Part shown: positions 53,385 through 62,179 of the stretch, in pieces
Layout of the letters: each line of letters begins with the position of its first letter
How positions within the stretch are numbered: the stretch's first letter is position 1
DNA from: Bradyrhizobium sp. 170
Lineage (GTDB): Bacteria; Pseudomonadota; Alphaproteobacteria; Rhizobiales; Xanthobacteraceae
DNA length: 64,000 nt
Direction of reading: 5' to 3'
Assembly (NCBI RefSeq): GCF_023101085.1
Contig: NZ_CP064703.1
Location: forward strand, 1,426,001-1,490,000
Notes under the pieces: model-generated
Seen by the model: only the letters and a program-made list of their open reading frames with translations
Told to the model about the DNA's origin: nothing
Databases searched by the model: none
Position numbers and translations under genes: made by a program

Positions 53385-53797
53385 TGAGAAAGCTCGATCA
53401 GCGCGGCATCGGGGCGATGGAATTTTGCCTTGTCGCGGTGCCGCTTTTCATTTTGATGTTCGCCATCTTCGATCTGGGGCGCTACGCAATCACCATGCAG
53501 TCATTGCGCGCGCTCGCGAATGCTGGTGCTCGGACCTGGATGATCAACGACTGCTACGTCAATAGCGCAATCAAGAGAATTCCACCAACGTGCAGCGGTG
53601 ACCCCCTGCCATCGGATGCGGACAAGAAAGCCGTTGCCCCAATGCTATTTGCTGGCGGTCTCTCCCCCACGCTGAACACGACTGCGGGAGCCTCCGCACT
53701 TACTGTTACGGCATCGGAACCGAGTTTCAACATGCTGATGCCGATATGGGGCACAGCATTGAACGCGCCGAGCGCGTCCACAACCATCCCCTTCTAA
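53384..53797 (+). CDS. TadE-like minor pseudopilin
   Basis: This 137-residue protein starts MRKLDQRGIGAMEFCLVAVP. The Glu five residues after a Gly-Ile-Gly-Ala stretch and the following hydrophobic helix are the TadE signature. The TGATG overlap with the preceding gene (stop 53382-53384) couples them. The C-terminal half has no known domain. Confidence 0.85.
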   Translation: MRKLDQRGIGAMEFCLVAVPLFILMFAIFDLGRYAITMQSLRALANAGARTWMINDCYVNSAIKRIPPTCSGDPLPSDADKKAVAPMLFAGGLSPTLNTTAGASALTVTASEPSFNMLMPIWGTALNAPSASTTIPF

Positions 53798-54248
53798 TCG
53801 GCATCGTTTTGGAGTGCGCTGCGGTAAGCGGTGGAGGAATTTGTCCGGATTGTCTGAACGGCTGTGCCGCATCGGTCGGGGAACCGGTAGCTGCCGAGCG
53901 CCGAAAGGTAGGACGTTAGAGTAGCGCAATGCACGAAAGCGGGCATAGCAGTGGTGCCTTGGCAACATTCAAAAGTTTTCTCCGATGTTGCACTGCCCAA
54001 TAGAGGTCTCTCCTTGCCAACGATGCAGATGAGGGGATGATGATTCAGTGACGCATTCGCGGCGAACACTTGGCCTCTGTGAGGCGGCGCTGAGTTTGCG
54101 CTGGTGTGCGTAACGACAAGGAATTCGAACGTAACGATTTGTATTGGAACAGCTTGTAAGCTCTACGACCTGGTGTGCGGGGAGAGTTTTAGGACGCCGA
54201 GGCCGTAAATTTACGGGGACGGAAGTGGATCGCGGCGAGGGGAATCGA
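53798..54248. other. Intergenic region upstream of cpaC, no gene seen
   Basis: This 451-base region separates the two blocks of the Tad locus. No convincing reading frame or tRNA is seen. It should contain the promoter of cpaC. The Shine-Dalgarno GAGGGGAA at its right end supports the ATG at 54249. Confidence 0.55.
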
Positions 54249-55886
54249 ATGAGGGGCGGTCGTGTTTTTGGTGGCGCGCGAGGGAGGCTTTTCGCCTTCA
54301 GCGTGATAGCTCTTGGCGTTGCGTTTGGTTCCGCTGACCGCGCGGGGGCGGCAGATCGGCGGGGCTCTTCCAGCGGTGTCTTCGTCAGCGAAATGAGCGA
54401 CGTCCAGCGGGTCAAGGTGACCCTCAACAAGTCACGCACCTTCAGGGTCGATACGGCGTTTTCGACGATCGTCGCGGGTTCGCCTGACATCGTCGACGTG
54501 AAGTCGCTGAGCGATCATCTGATCTACATCCAGGGCAAGCAGACCGGCACCACCAACGTCATCCTGTTCGACAGCTCGATGAAGCAGATCGGGATCCTCG
54601 ACGTTGAGGTCGTGATCGATACCGGCAGTTTGCAGCAGAACATCCGGTCCGGCACCGGCATGCAGGGTATTCGCGTCTCGGCCTCCGAGGGGCAGGTGGT
54701 GCTCAGCGGAACCGCCACTGACGCAGTTGCGGCTGAGCGGGCCATGGCGATCGCCACCGGCTCAGTTGCAAAAGGCGGAGTCGTCGTCAACGCGATGAGC
54801 GTCGCGGCACCACAGCAGGTGATGCTGGAGGTGCGCTTTCTCGAGGTCAACCGGGAGGCTGGACGTAACCTCGGCGTGAACCTGTACGCCGCTAACGCCA
54901 ATGGCACTAATGTCGGTAATACCGGGCTGGGCACTGCGGCCGCCGGTCGAACACCGATCGGTGGTATTAATACGGCCCCTGGCCCCCTTGGTGCTGGCGG
55001 CAGTCCTGTTGGAAGTCCTCCGACGGGCAGCCTTCCGTTACTCGGAACTGTGGGAACGCTCGTCGGCACCGCAGGCGGCGTCGCCCCGATCCCGTTCGGA
55101 AGCTTGTTGACCAGTCTTGTTCGAACCAGCAACGGCGGTTCGGTAGACTTGCTGATCTCTGCATTGGAAACGAAAGGATTGGTTCGCCGGCTGGCGGAGC
55201 CGAATTTGACCACGCTTTCCGGGGATGCCGCCCGCTTCCTGGCCGGCGGTGAATTTCCAGTGCCGATCCCGAACACGACGACGACCGGTTTTCCCACCAT
55301 CACCATCGATTACAAGAAGTTCGGTGTTGAGCTGGCCTTTGTGCCCACCGTTCTCTCGCGGGGCGTGATCAATCTTCGGGTTGAGCCGTCGGTGAGCGAG
55401 CTTGATTTCACCAATGCGGTGACGATTCAGGGGACTACAGTTCCTGCTTTGACCCGCCGCGACGCGCGCACCACGGTCGAATTGCGCGACGGCCAGAGTT
55501 TTGCCATCGCCGGCCTGCTCCAGACTCGCAACCGGCAGGACGTTTCGCAATTGCCCTGGATCGGCTCGGTGCCCGTGCTTGGAACCTTGTTCAGCAGCAG
55601 GTCCTACCAGCAGGAGGAAACGGACCTCGTCATCATCATCACGCCGCGCCTGGTCGCGCCGGCGGTGCCGGGGCAGGCGCTGGCGTCGCCGCTCGACTCG
55701 CGGCTACCGGCCAACGATGTCGACTTCTTCCTCAACGGTCAGATGGAAGTGCGCAAGCGTTACAACGACTACGTAAATTCCGGAGGCGACGTCAAAGGAC
55801 CCTATGGCCACATCATCGCTCCCGAGCTCAGGCAGCCGGTACCAGCCGCCGTTTCGGGTCAGCCAGCTATCAAGACGTTGAACTGA
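54249..55886 (+). CDS. cpaC: Outer-membrane secretin CpaC/RcpA
   Basis: This 545-residue protein starts at MRGGRVFGGARGRL with a signal peptide to about residue 35 (GVAFGSADRAGAA). The N-terminal pilus-formation domain contains VKVTLNKSRTFRVDTAFST and SDHLIYIQGKQTGTTNVILFD. A BON-like region follows (QGIRVSASEGQVVLSGTATD). The secretin core spans about 340-500 (RRDARTTVELRDGQSFAIAG, LPWIGSVPVLGTLF, ETDLVIIITPRLV). A Pro/Gly-rich insert at about 220-295 (GGINTAPGPLGAGGSPVGSP) is not usual in CpaC. It forms the outer-membrane channel for the Flp pilus. Confidence 0.92.
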   Translation: MRGGRVFGGARGRLFAFSVIALGVAFGSADRAGAADRRGSSSGVFVSEMSDVQRVKVTLNKSRTFRVDTAFSTIVAGSPDIVDVKSLSDHLIYIQGKQTGTTNVILFDSSMKQIGILDVEVVIDTGSLQQNIRSGTGMQGIRVSASEGQVVLSGTATDAVAAERAMAIATGSVAKGGVVVNAMSVAAPQQVMLEVRFLEVNREAGRNLGVNLYAANANGTNVGNTGLGTAAAGRTPIGGINTAPGPLGAGGSPVGSPPTGSLPLLGTVGTLVGTAGGVAPIPFGSLLTSLVRTSNGGSVDLLISALETKGLVRRLAEPNLTTLSGDAARFLAGGEFPVPIPNTTTTGFPTITIDYKKFGVELAFVPTVLSRGVINLRVEPSVSELDFTNAVTIQGTTVPALTRRDARTTVELRDGQSFAIAGLLQTRNRQDVSQLPWIGSVPVLGTLFSSRSYQQEETDLVIIITPRLVAPAVPGQALASPLDSRLPANDVDFFLNGQMEVRKRYNDYVNSGGDVKGPYGHIIAPELRQPVPAAVSGQPAIKTLN

Positions 55887-55899
55887 GGGAGAGAGAGAG

Positions 55900-56307
55900 A
55901 TGACGGTTAGATACCTGGCTATGCTCTCTCCGCTCCTGTTGAGCGGCTGCTACGGACTTCACGGTCACGACGAAGTAGACCGGTATTTCCAGCGTTCCGA
56001 CACCATCACAATGACCGCTGGCGATGCCAAACAGGTAAACGCCGTCACCCATACAATCCATCCGTGGCCGCGAAACGTCGGTAATCGCAGGATCGCGTAC
56101 GACGCCCGGCGCGTGGGTGCCGCCGTGACGCGCTATGGCAACACGAAACAGCCGGTGGATCAGCTTCCCGACATTGGCGATGCGACGAAACAGATGGGCG
56201 TGCGGACTACCCCAACCCAGAACATCAACGTAGAAGGATTGGGGGCTGGATCGACTTCTGGCGTATCGGTGCCGGTCGGTGGGGTCGGCGGGGCAGGGGA
56301 TAGGTAA
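55900..56307 (+). CDS. Small outer-membrane lipoprotein of the Tad locus
   Basis: This 135-residue protein has a lipoprotein signal (MLSPLLLSGC, Cys at residue 17). It continues DEVDRYFQRSDTITMTAGDA and HPWPRNVGNRRIAYDARRVG and ends in a Gly/Val-rich low-complexity tail. It lies 13 bp after cpaC, where other Tad loci have cpaD/rcpB. Similarity to CpaD was not recognised. It may be the secretin pilotin or partner. Confidence 0.7.
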   Translation: MTVRYLAMLSPLLLSGCYGLHGHDEVDRYFQRSDTITMTAGDAKQVNAVTHTIHPWPRNVGNRRIAYDARRVGAAVTRYGNTKQPVDQLPDIGDATKQMGVRTTPTQNINVEGLGAGSTSGVSVPVGGVGGAGDR

Positions 56308-56474
56308 AGGAGCCCAAGGGTCGCAGCCGCAAAGCGAGAGCGCATTTGCCGCCTTGGGACTTCTTCTTCGATAATTCTTTTGGTCGTTCTGGCGACATTG
56401 AGGGCGGTATTTTTGGCGATGATATTCTCGAACAGTGCAATGAGGCCGCTGGGCCGCGCGGGGGACGAGGGGTT

Positions 56475-57011
56475 ATGCGGCGTCTCATTCTAATGCTGAC
56501 CTGTTGCTGGCTGGCGACCGGCCTTGCGGCGTGTGACCACACATTGAGGGAGGCCGCAATCGTGGCCCCCGTGGATCCGCCGGGCGGGGACCCCGTGCAG
56601 GAACCGACCGACGTCAAATACTACCCTTCGGACGAGCCCGTGCGGTTGGGACTGGAGCACTTCAACCGCGGCGCTTACGGGATCGCCCAGCGCTATTTCA
56701 AGGACGCGGTCGAGAAATCGCCGAAGGACGTAACGGCCTGGATCGGGCTCGCAGCGAGCTACGATCGGTTGCGTCGATTTGATCTTGCCGATCAGGCTTA
56801 TGCGCAGGCGGTCCGGCTAGGGGGAGAAACAGTTCAAGTTCTGAATGATCAGGGATACTCGTACATGCTGCGCGGCAATCTGGCTGCGGCGCGGCGAAAG
56901 TTTGAGAAGGCTTATTCGCTCGATCCGGGCAACCCGGTGATCGCCAATAACCTCGAGCTTCTCAATGGCAGCCGGCGGTTCATTGAAAGGCCGCCAAATA
57001 ATCAGCCATAG
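56475..57011 (+). CDS. tadD: TPR lipoprotein TadD
   Basis: This 178-residue protein starts at MRRLILMLTCCWLATGLAAC with a lipobox LAAC (Cys 20). TPR units run from about residue 60 to the end (GLEHFNRGAYGIAQRYFKDA, NDQGYSYMLRGNLAAARRKF, KAYSLDPGNPVIANNLELLN). TadD is a periplasmic TPR lipoprotein needed for Flp pilus assembly. A longer frame from 56346 adds no signal-like sequence. The Shine-Dalgarno GAGGGG precedes the ATG. Confidence 0.85.
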   Translation: MRRLILMLTCCWLATGLAACDHTLREAAIVAPVDPPGGDPVQEPTDVKYYPSDEPVRLGLEHFNRGAYGIAQRYFKDAVEKSPKDVTAWIGLAASYDRLRRFDLADQAYAQAVRLGGETVQVLNDQGYSYMLRGNLAAARRKFEKAYSLDPGNPVIANNLELLNGSRRFIERPPNNQP

Positions 57012-57042
57012 GCAGAATAGCTGCCCGTTATATTTTGTTTCC
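57011..57042 (+). terminator. Weak terminator-like hairpin after tadD
   Basis: GGCAG (57011-57015) pairs with CTGCC (57021-57025) and is followed by cgttatattttgttt. The stem is short (5 bp) but the T-rich tail fits a Rho-independent terminator at the end of the Tad locus. Confidence 0.45.
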
Positions 57043-57103
57043 CATTGATACTTTAATATGCGCTGGAAGGCGCGCATTTGCGCCGGGGGAAACCCTTAAG
57101 ACC

Positions 57104-57153
57104 AGCTAAACGTTTTTGACGTAAGCCTAGCTGAACGTTTTTTGACGTATGGC
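57104..57153. repeat. Imperfect 25-bp tandem repeat over a start codon
   Basis: agctaaacgtttttgacgta (57104-57123, with agcct following) is repeated as agctgaacgttttttgacgt from 57129, with one substitution and one inserted T in the matching core. The second copy runs into the ATG at 57149. It is a possible operator controlling the membrane-protein gene. Confidence 0.55.
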
Positions 57154-57745
57154 TTGCCGTCTCATGAACCGTCTTTGCAAACTGCAATTCCTGGGACCAT
57201 TCGCGCTTTTTGTCGCCGCGCTTTGCGCTGAACTGGCGGCGCGTGCCCTTCAATATGCCCCGAGCTCTGAACTTCTCTGGTTCATCAATCTCAGGATTTT
57301 CGGCATCTTTCAGCGAAGCAATGCAATGTTGAGCGAGTTCGTCGCGATCGATGGGTTTCAGTTCTTCGGGCTTGCGCTTCCGATCTTCCTGTTGGCCTGC
57401 TTTGGGCTCACAACCAGGTCCAGGCTCCCGTTCACGGTCGCAACTCACTCGAGCGTTGCCTATGCGGGCTTCTTGGTCCTCTCCTGGCAGGCCGGCGTAC
57501 CCACCACCACGCAGGCATCGCTTGGACCCATTGCGGTCCCGTCGGGTGCTGGCCTGTATGTGATGGCGACCATTTTAGGGACTTGCCTTCTGTCCTTTGC
57601 GATCACGCACCTGCTCTATTTCCGCGCGGTGCGAAAGGAAATAAGAGTTCTGGTAAGTCGGCTATGGCCAAGCTCGTCTCATCGCAACAACCGCATGGCT
57701 TCTTCGAGCTGGCTGGACGAATTACCGCGCGTACAAAATCCCTGA
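57149..57745 (+). CDS. Membrane protein of unknown function
   Basis: This 198-residue protein has four or so hydrophobic segments (about 14-33, 70-86, 100-114, 135-155) and a basic C-terminus. A second ATG at 57164 (MNRLCK) is an alternative start. No family was recognised. It follows the Tad locus but is separated by a hairpin and a tandem repeat, so it is probably a separate unit. It converges with the next gene, leaving 37 bp between. Confidence 0.6.
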   Translation: MACRLMNRLCKLQFLGPFALFVAALCAELAARALQYAPSSELLWFINLRIFGIFQRSNAMLSEFVAIDGFQFFGLALPIFLLACFGLTTRSRLPFTVATHSSVAYAGFLVLSWQAGVPTTTQASLGPIAVPSGAGLYVMATILGTCLLSFAITHLLYFRAVRKEIRVLVSRLWPSSSHRNNRMASSSWLDELPRVQNP

Positions 57746-57782
57746 CCGGCCGCTGCGGTCCGCCGTGGGACAGGAACGGGAT

Positions 57783-58877
57783 CTAGTTCGGTCCAAGCAC
57801 AGCGTCAGCCTGACGACTGTCTTTCCTGACGATGATGATCGTGCTGTTTTTGATCGCAAACCTCGCGCCGAGCAATTTGGGCACCTTCTCCGTGACAGGA
57901 GACGGGAAGGGGATTGTCGGCCCGGTGACAGGATCACCGACGCTGACAGGTGCCGTCGAGGAGCCCACGACGGGGGCCGGCTTAATATAGTCGCGAATGA
58001 GCTGAATCTCTTCGCGAGAGAGAAGAAGGGGGGCTTCTTCAGCGCGACTTTCTCGCGGCGACTGATTTTTTTGATCGCTCACCTTGTCTGGTGTTTCCTT
58101 GCTCTTTTCGATCTGATCGAGCCTGGCTACTCTCAGCTTGAGCGGAAGCAGTTCGCGTTGCAGGGCGGCTAGTTCTGACTTCAAGGTTTTGATTTGTATG
58201 AGGGCGGCGGCCGCGCCAGCGCAGCTCACGATTACGAGCAGGCTCAGCAGCGCGAACAGTCCGCGTTCCATATTTGCGCCCGAGCGCCGGGTCTCTTTCG
58301 GTGGCTGATCCTGCTGGAGATGGCGGCGCCAGATGCCGATCCCCTGCCGCATGCGCTTCATTAGATTACTCAAAGAATTGGAGCTTGCACCTCGGAGCCC
58401 AGAGCCGAATTTGCGGATCAGGAAAGCGGGAGCATCCGAGGCGATCTCACGATAACTATGATGTGCGGATGCTTCGTTGCTTGTCGCGGCTGGACGATCT
58501 GTATCCATCGGATGATCCTTGCTTCCAGCAGGCATTCGGGGGTCGTCAGGCCGAAAAGTTCCTGATGGAAACTCTTGCGCCGAGATTCCCAGGGTACGGA
58601 GGAGTGACCGGCCATTCTCGGTGATCCGCAAGCTGTCGTCCTCGGATGCCAAGAGCCCGGACTGAAAAATGTCGATATGGTCGAGTGCGGAGAGCTGTTC
58701 GCTATTTCCGATCTTTTCATCTGTCGCTGCAATGAGCAGCGCGACTTCGTCTACGAGCTCATCGAGCGTCGCTCGCCCCTCGGGGCGTTTTGCCAAAGTA
58801 ATCAGAACCGCCAATTTGTTCCGCACGATGATTCTGCCCAATCTCAAATCGCGCCAATAGCTTGATGGTATGGGCAT
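57783..58877 (-). CDS. Transmembrane protein with winged-helix-like N-terminus and coiled coil
   Basis: This 364-residue protein has an N-terminal region (about 1-95) that resembles a winged helix with a wing (RNKLAVLITLAKRPEG, DSLRITENGRSLLRTLG). One membrane helix lies near 204-228 (GLFALLSLLVIVSCAGAAA). A coiled coil follows (LKSELAALQRELLPLKLRVA), and a periplasmic tail ends with IKNSTIIIVRKDSRQADAV. The order DNA-binding-like domain, membrane helix and periplasmic domain resembles ToxR-type regulators, but DNA binding is inferred. No close homologue was recognised. Confidence 0.7.
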   Translation of the reverse strand: MPIPSSYWRDLRLGRIIVRNKLAVLITLAKRPEGRATLDELVDEVALLIAATDEKIGNSEQLSALDHIDIFQSGLLASEDDSLRITENGRSLLRTLGISAQEFPSGTFRPDDPRMPAGSKDHPMDTDRPAATSNEASAHHSYREIASDAPAFLIRKFGSGLRGASSNSLSNLMKRMRQGIGIWRRHLQQDQPPKETRRSGANMERGLFALLSLLVIVSCAGAAAALIQIKTLKSELAALQRELLPLKLRVARLDQIEKSKETPDKVSDQKNQSPRESRAEEAPLLLSREEIQLIRDYIKPAPVVGSSTAPVSVGDPVTGPTIPFPSPVTEKVPKLLGARFAIKNSTIIIVRKDSRQADAVLGPN

Positions 58878-59149
58878 CCACAGCGAACTGGCAACCAGTC
58901 CCTCTGCTTGAACCTGCGAAAGACCGATGGCGCGCGGAGAAAGCAGAACCCTCGCTCTCGCCCCCAGCCAATTGATATTGCTCGTCTAACCGCCTTCCCC
59001 ATTGCGTCATTTGGAAGGGCGCTTCCGCTGCCCGTATCTTTCTGACGCCGTCGAGAAGATCGCCATGCGCGAACGCGGCGAACGAGAAGCGTACGCATCT
59101 GGTGCGGCGGTGTTCCAGCTTTCGGCCGCCGGCCAGCGAACAGCAGCCG

Positions 59150-60163
59150 TCAAAACGTCTCGGTAATCTTGCTCAGGCGAGGGGGACGATCCGGGTCAAA
59201 TCCGCAGGCGCGCGCCGTCTGCTCGATCATCCGATAGGCCGGAACGAGCATGGTGATCGGGTCGGTGGCAGGGTCATCCTCGGCCAACCAGGGCAACGAG
59301 CCACGCGGTCCGCCGCATAGATGCAGCGCGATCTTTTGCTCGCGCAATTCTTCTGCCAACGCGTCCACCGTGGCCGCCGTTTCATCCATGAGGCGCATCA
59401 TGACAACCGGCGTGCGCGACGATAACGCGGCGCGCGGCCCATGCTGCAGCTCGGCGGCGCTCAGACCGATGGAAGGCAGGCGCAGGATTTCCGAAAGTTT
59501 GAGCGCAATCTCCCGCGCCGAGCCCAGGCCGAGGCCCCGCGCCGCCACAAACACAGCTGACGCTTTGGTGAGATCATCGGCAACCTCGGACCAGTCCAGC
59601 GCCAGCGCGCGGTGCAGGCGTTCGGGCAGCCTGTCGAGGGCTGACCGCAACGCACGATTTTGCGCCAGCTCGGCAACAAGTCCGACGCCAGCGGCCATCG
59701 AGCCGATCACGGTCTTGGTCGCCGCTACGGAGTGCTCTCTGCCGGCTTCGATCGGAACGACGAATTCCGCTTCGTCAGCCACCGGCGACGACGTCGCATT
59801 GACGATGGCGATGGTGCGGGCGCCCGCGGCGCGCGCCGACCTGGTCGCCGCGACAAGATCCGGGCTGCGCCCGGATTGCGAGATCACGATGAAAAGCGCA
59901 TGGCGCAGCATCAACGGCGTGCGAAATGCCGTGATCACCGAAGGCGCGCTGGCTGAAACGGGAAGGCGAAGCCGCGTCTCGACAAGGTATCTTAAGAAAA
60001 CCCCGGCATGTCCGGAGCTTCCCCGACCGCACACGACGCACAGGGGAGCGGAGCCAATCCCAATTCGCTGCGCGATGTCGCGCGTGGCGAGACGGTTACG
60101 AACAATTTTGGCGACAACATCCGCACTTTCCCCGATTTCGCTCGCCATTGCGGATGTCGTCAC
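59150..60163 (-). CDS. SIS-domain amino-sugar phosphate deaminase/isomerase (NagB-II-like)
   Basis: This 337-residue protein has two SIS domains: CVVCGRGSSGHAGVFLRYL and VISQSGRSPDLVAATRSA in the first, and SVAATKTVIGSMAAG with SAAELQHGPRAAL in the second. The glutaminase part of GlmS is absent, which fits the NagB-II type glucosamine-6-phosphate deaminases. Its stop lies 272 bp from the nearest upstream gene, and its start overlaps murQ by 4 bp. It converts the glucosamine-6-phosphate made by NagA to fructose-6-phosphate, by inference from context. Confidence 0.85.
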   Translation of the reverse strand: MTTSAMASEIGESADVVAKIVRNRLATRDIAQRIGIGSAPLCVVCGRGSSGHAGVFLRYLVETRLRLPVSASAPSVITAFRTPLMLRHALFIVISQSGRSPDLVAATRSARAAGARTIAIVNATSSPVADEAEFVVPIEAGREHSVAATKTVIGSMAAGVGLVAELAQNRALRSALDRLPERLHRALALDWSEVADDLTKASAVFVAARGLGLGSAREIALKLSEILRLPSIGLSAAELQHGPRAALSSRTPVVMMRLMDETAATVDALAEELREQKIALHLCGGPRGSLPWLAEDDPATDPITMLVPAYRMIEQTARACGFDPDRPPRLSKITETF

Positions 60164-61152
60164 GGCTCAACCGCTCCGCCTTGCTTGCGCGCCGTCGCTC
60201 CCTTGGGATGCCGGTCACGATCCTTGACGAGTTCGGCAAACACGCGCCGAAGGTTACCGTCACAGTTTTTCAGAATGGTCTCGGCATCAACCCTGTCGAA
60301 ACCCAGCGCCAGAAGGCCTGCCGTCTTGATGTCTCCCTCGGCCTGCTCAAGCCAGCGTGCCGCGTGCGACGGATCACAGTGCGCGATTTGGGCCACCATG
60401 GCCTCGGCCCGCCGCTTCAACTTGGCATTGGTCGGCTGCATGTTCACCATCATGCCGCGGTACACCCGGCCAAGGCGCAGCATGATCCCTGAGGAGATCA
60501 GGTTGAGCACAACCTTCTGCGCGGTGCCTGCCTTCATCCGCGTGGAGCCGGCGATCAGCTCGCGGCCGGTCTCGATCAAGATCGGAAACTTTGCCGACGC
60601 CAGCAGTGCGGTGCCGGGATTGTTGGCAACACCGATCGTCACCGCACCGAACGAGCCCGCCTGCTGCAGCGCCGCGACCGTGAATGGCGTTGTCCCGCTG
60701 GCGGCAACGGCGATCACCACGTCGTGTTGTGTGAGCCGTGCGGCATCGATCTGCGTGACCGCATCATCGACATCATCCTCCGCGCCCTCGATGCTGGTGA
60801 CGAACGCGCTGTCTCCGCCGGCGACGATGAAGCGGACGCGCTCGCTGGGCCAGGCGAAGGTCGGCATCAGCTCGGCGCCGTCCTGGACCGCCACGCGGGC
60901 CGAGGTGCCGGCGCCGACATACACAATGCGTCCGTGATCACCCAGCGCCGCTTTGGCCGCTTCGGTCGCCGCAGTGATCGCGGGAAGGGCATGGCCGATC
61001 GCCGCGACTGCCGCAAGCTGGCCCTCCCACATCGCTTCCATCGCTGACGTCAGCGACCATGCATCGAGATCGGCAAAGCGGGGATCGACTTCTTCGGTGG
61101 CTGTATGGTTGATCCATGCGCCATCAAACGCGGAACTTCGAAGCCTGTTCAT
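60160..61152 (-). CDS. murQ: N-acetylmuramic acid 6-phosphate etherase MurQ
   Basis: This 330-residue SIS-family enzyme cleaves the lactyl ether of MurNAc-6-phosphate to GlcNAc-6-phosphate. It shows YVGAGTSARVAVQDGAELMP with the expected catalytic Glu, then AGGDSAFVTSIEGAEDDVDD, and VIAVAASGTTPFTVAA typical of the family. The ATG at 61150-61152 is inside the end of the kinase gene (29 bp overlap); an upstream GTG-like opening is poor. It works between the kinase and the deaminase in cell-wall recycling. Confidence 0.92.
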   Translation of the reverse strand: MNRLRSSAFDGAWINHTATEEVDPRFADLDAWSLTSAMEAMWEGQLAAVAAIGHALPAITAATEAAKAALGDHGRIVYVGAGTSARVAVQDGAELMPTFAWPSERVRFIVAGGDSAFVTSIEGAEDDVDDAVTQIDAARLTQHDVVIAVAASGTTPFTVAALQQAGSFGAVTIGVANNPGTALLASAKFPILIETGRELIAGSTRMKAGTAQKVVLNLISSGIMLRLGRVYRGMMVNMQPTNAKLKRRAEAMVAQIAHCDPSHAARWLEQAEGDIKTAGLLALGFDRVDAETILKNCDGNLRRVFAELVKDRDRHPKGATARKQGGAVEP

Positions 61153-62062
61153 GGTCAGTTTCTCTGTTGGGCAATTCTTTCTTGGGCAGCTCAAGCCGCC
61201 CTCGCGCCACCAGTAACGCCCCGGCGGCCGCGTCGGCGTCAGGACACCTCAGGCGGGCGCGCAGGTCAGGCGTCAGCCAGGGCGTAATGGCATCCGCGAG
61301 CCCGCCTACCAGCGAGAGCCGGTCAATTCCTCTCGCCAGGAACAGATCAAGCAGATCGCCAATGGCATCGGCCGCGCGTTCGACAATGCGACGGCCGACC
61401 GGATCGCCCTGATTGGCGTGCCGCATCACGATCGGCGCGAACGCAGCATAGTCTGTGGCCCTGGCTTCTTCAGACCAGGCCACCGCCTGATAAGGATCAT
61501 GATCGAATGCGCCCAGCACCTCTGAAAGCAATGGGGTCAGCTCGCCACGGCGATCCGCGGCCCGTAGCGCCAGTCGAACAACCTGCAGGCCGATGTCGGC
61601 ACCGCTGCCTTCGTCCGACACGGGAAAGCCGTATCCGGCGAGACGGATTTCGCGGCCGTCGATCAGGCCGACACCCACCGAGCCTGTGCCGGCAACCACG
61701 ATGGCCCCGTTCGCGCCGCTATGGGCGCCGAGACAGGCCGCCAGGCCGTCGCTGATGAAGATGACGGACGCAAAGGGATGCGCGATCTTGTTGAGCGCCG
61801 CTTCCGCGCCCCGGCGACCAAGACCGGCCAGGCCAATTCCGGCGTGCATCCGCGCGAAATCCTCGCCCGTCAGTCCGGCCTGTGCGGCTGCCGCTTCAGT
61901 GGCCTCCATGATGGACCGCCAGGCCTTCTCGAAGCCAATCCGCGTCGTGGCGGGCCCCGAGCTCGCTGCACCGAGTACCGTGCCGTTTTCGTCCTCAATC
62001 CGGGCACGGCAGCGAGTTCCGCCGCCATCAATGCCGAGATACGTGGTACCTTTTGTTCCCAT
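61124..62062 (-). CDS. BadF/BcrA-type N-acetylhexosamine kinase (NagK/MurK-like)
   Basis: This 312-residue actin-fold kinase begins YLGIDGGGTRCRARI with the phosphate-1 motif. It has GIGLAGLGRRG, then VAGTGSVGVGLIDG and GYGFPVSDEGSGADIG, the hallmark phrases of the BadF/BadG/BcrA/BcrD family members that phosphorylate GlcNAc or MurNAc. It is the first gene of the leftward unit, 117 bp from nagA on the other strand. Sugar specificity is inferred from murQ next to it. Confidence 0.85.
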   Translation of the reverse strand: MGTKGTTYLGIDGGGTRCRARIEDENGTVLGAASSGPATTRIGFEKAWRSIMEATEAAAAQAGLTGEDFARMHAGIGLAGLGRRGAEAALNKIAHPFASVIFISDGLAACLGAHSGANGAIVVAGTGSVGVGLIDGREIRLAGYGFPVSDEGSGADIGLQVVRLALRAADRRGELTPLLSEVLGAFDHDPYQAVAWSEEARATDYAAFAPIVMRHANQGDPVGRRIVERAADAIGDLLDLFLARGIDRLSLVGGLADAITPWLTPDLRARLRCPDADAAAGALLVARGRLELPKKELPNRETDHEQASKFRV

Positions 62063-62134
62063 GGAAAGTTAACGCGAAGGTTTCGCTCGGGGTCCTCCCA
62101 AAGCTCCTTGGTGTACATATGAAGTCTTGTAGGT

Positions 62135-62151
62135 GACTCGCCTCACGAGTC
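62135..62151. promoter_or_regulatory. Palindrome in the divergent nagA/nagK promoter region
   Basis: GACTCG (62135-62140), five bases, CGAGTC (62146-62151) form a perfect 6+6 inverted repeat in the short region between the divergent transcripts. It is a likely operator for an amino-sugar regulator. No regulator gene is visible in the window. Confidence 0.55.
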
Positions 62152-62179
62152 CGTGACTGGTATTCTCGGATCAATACTG

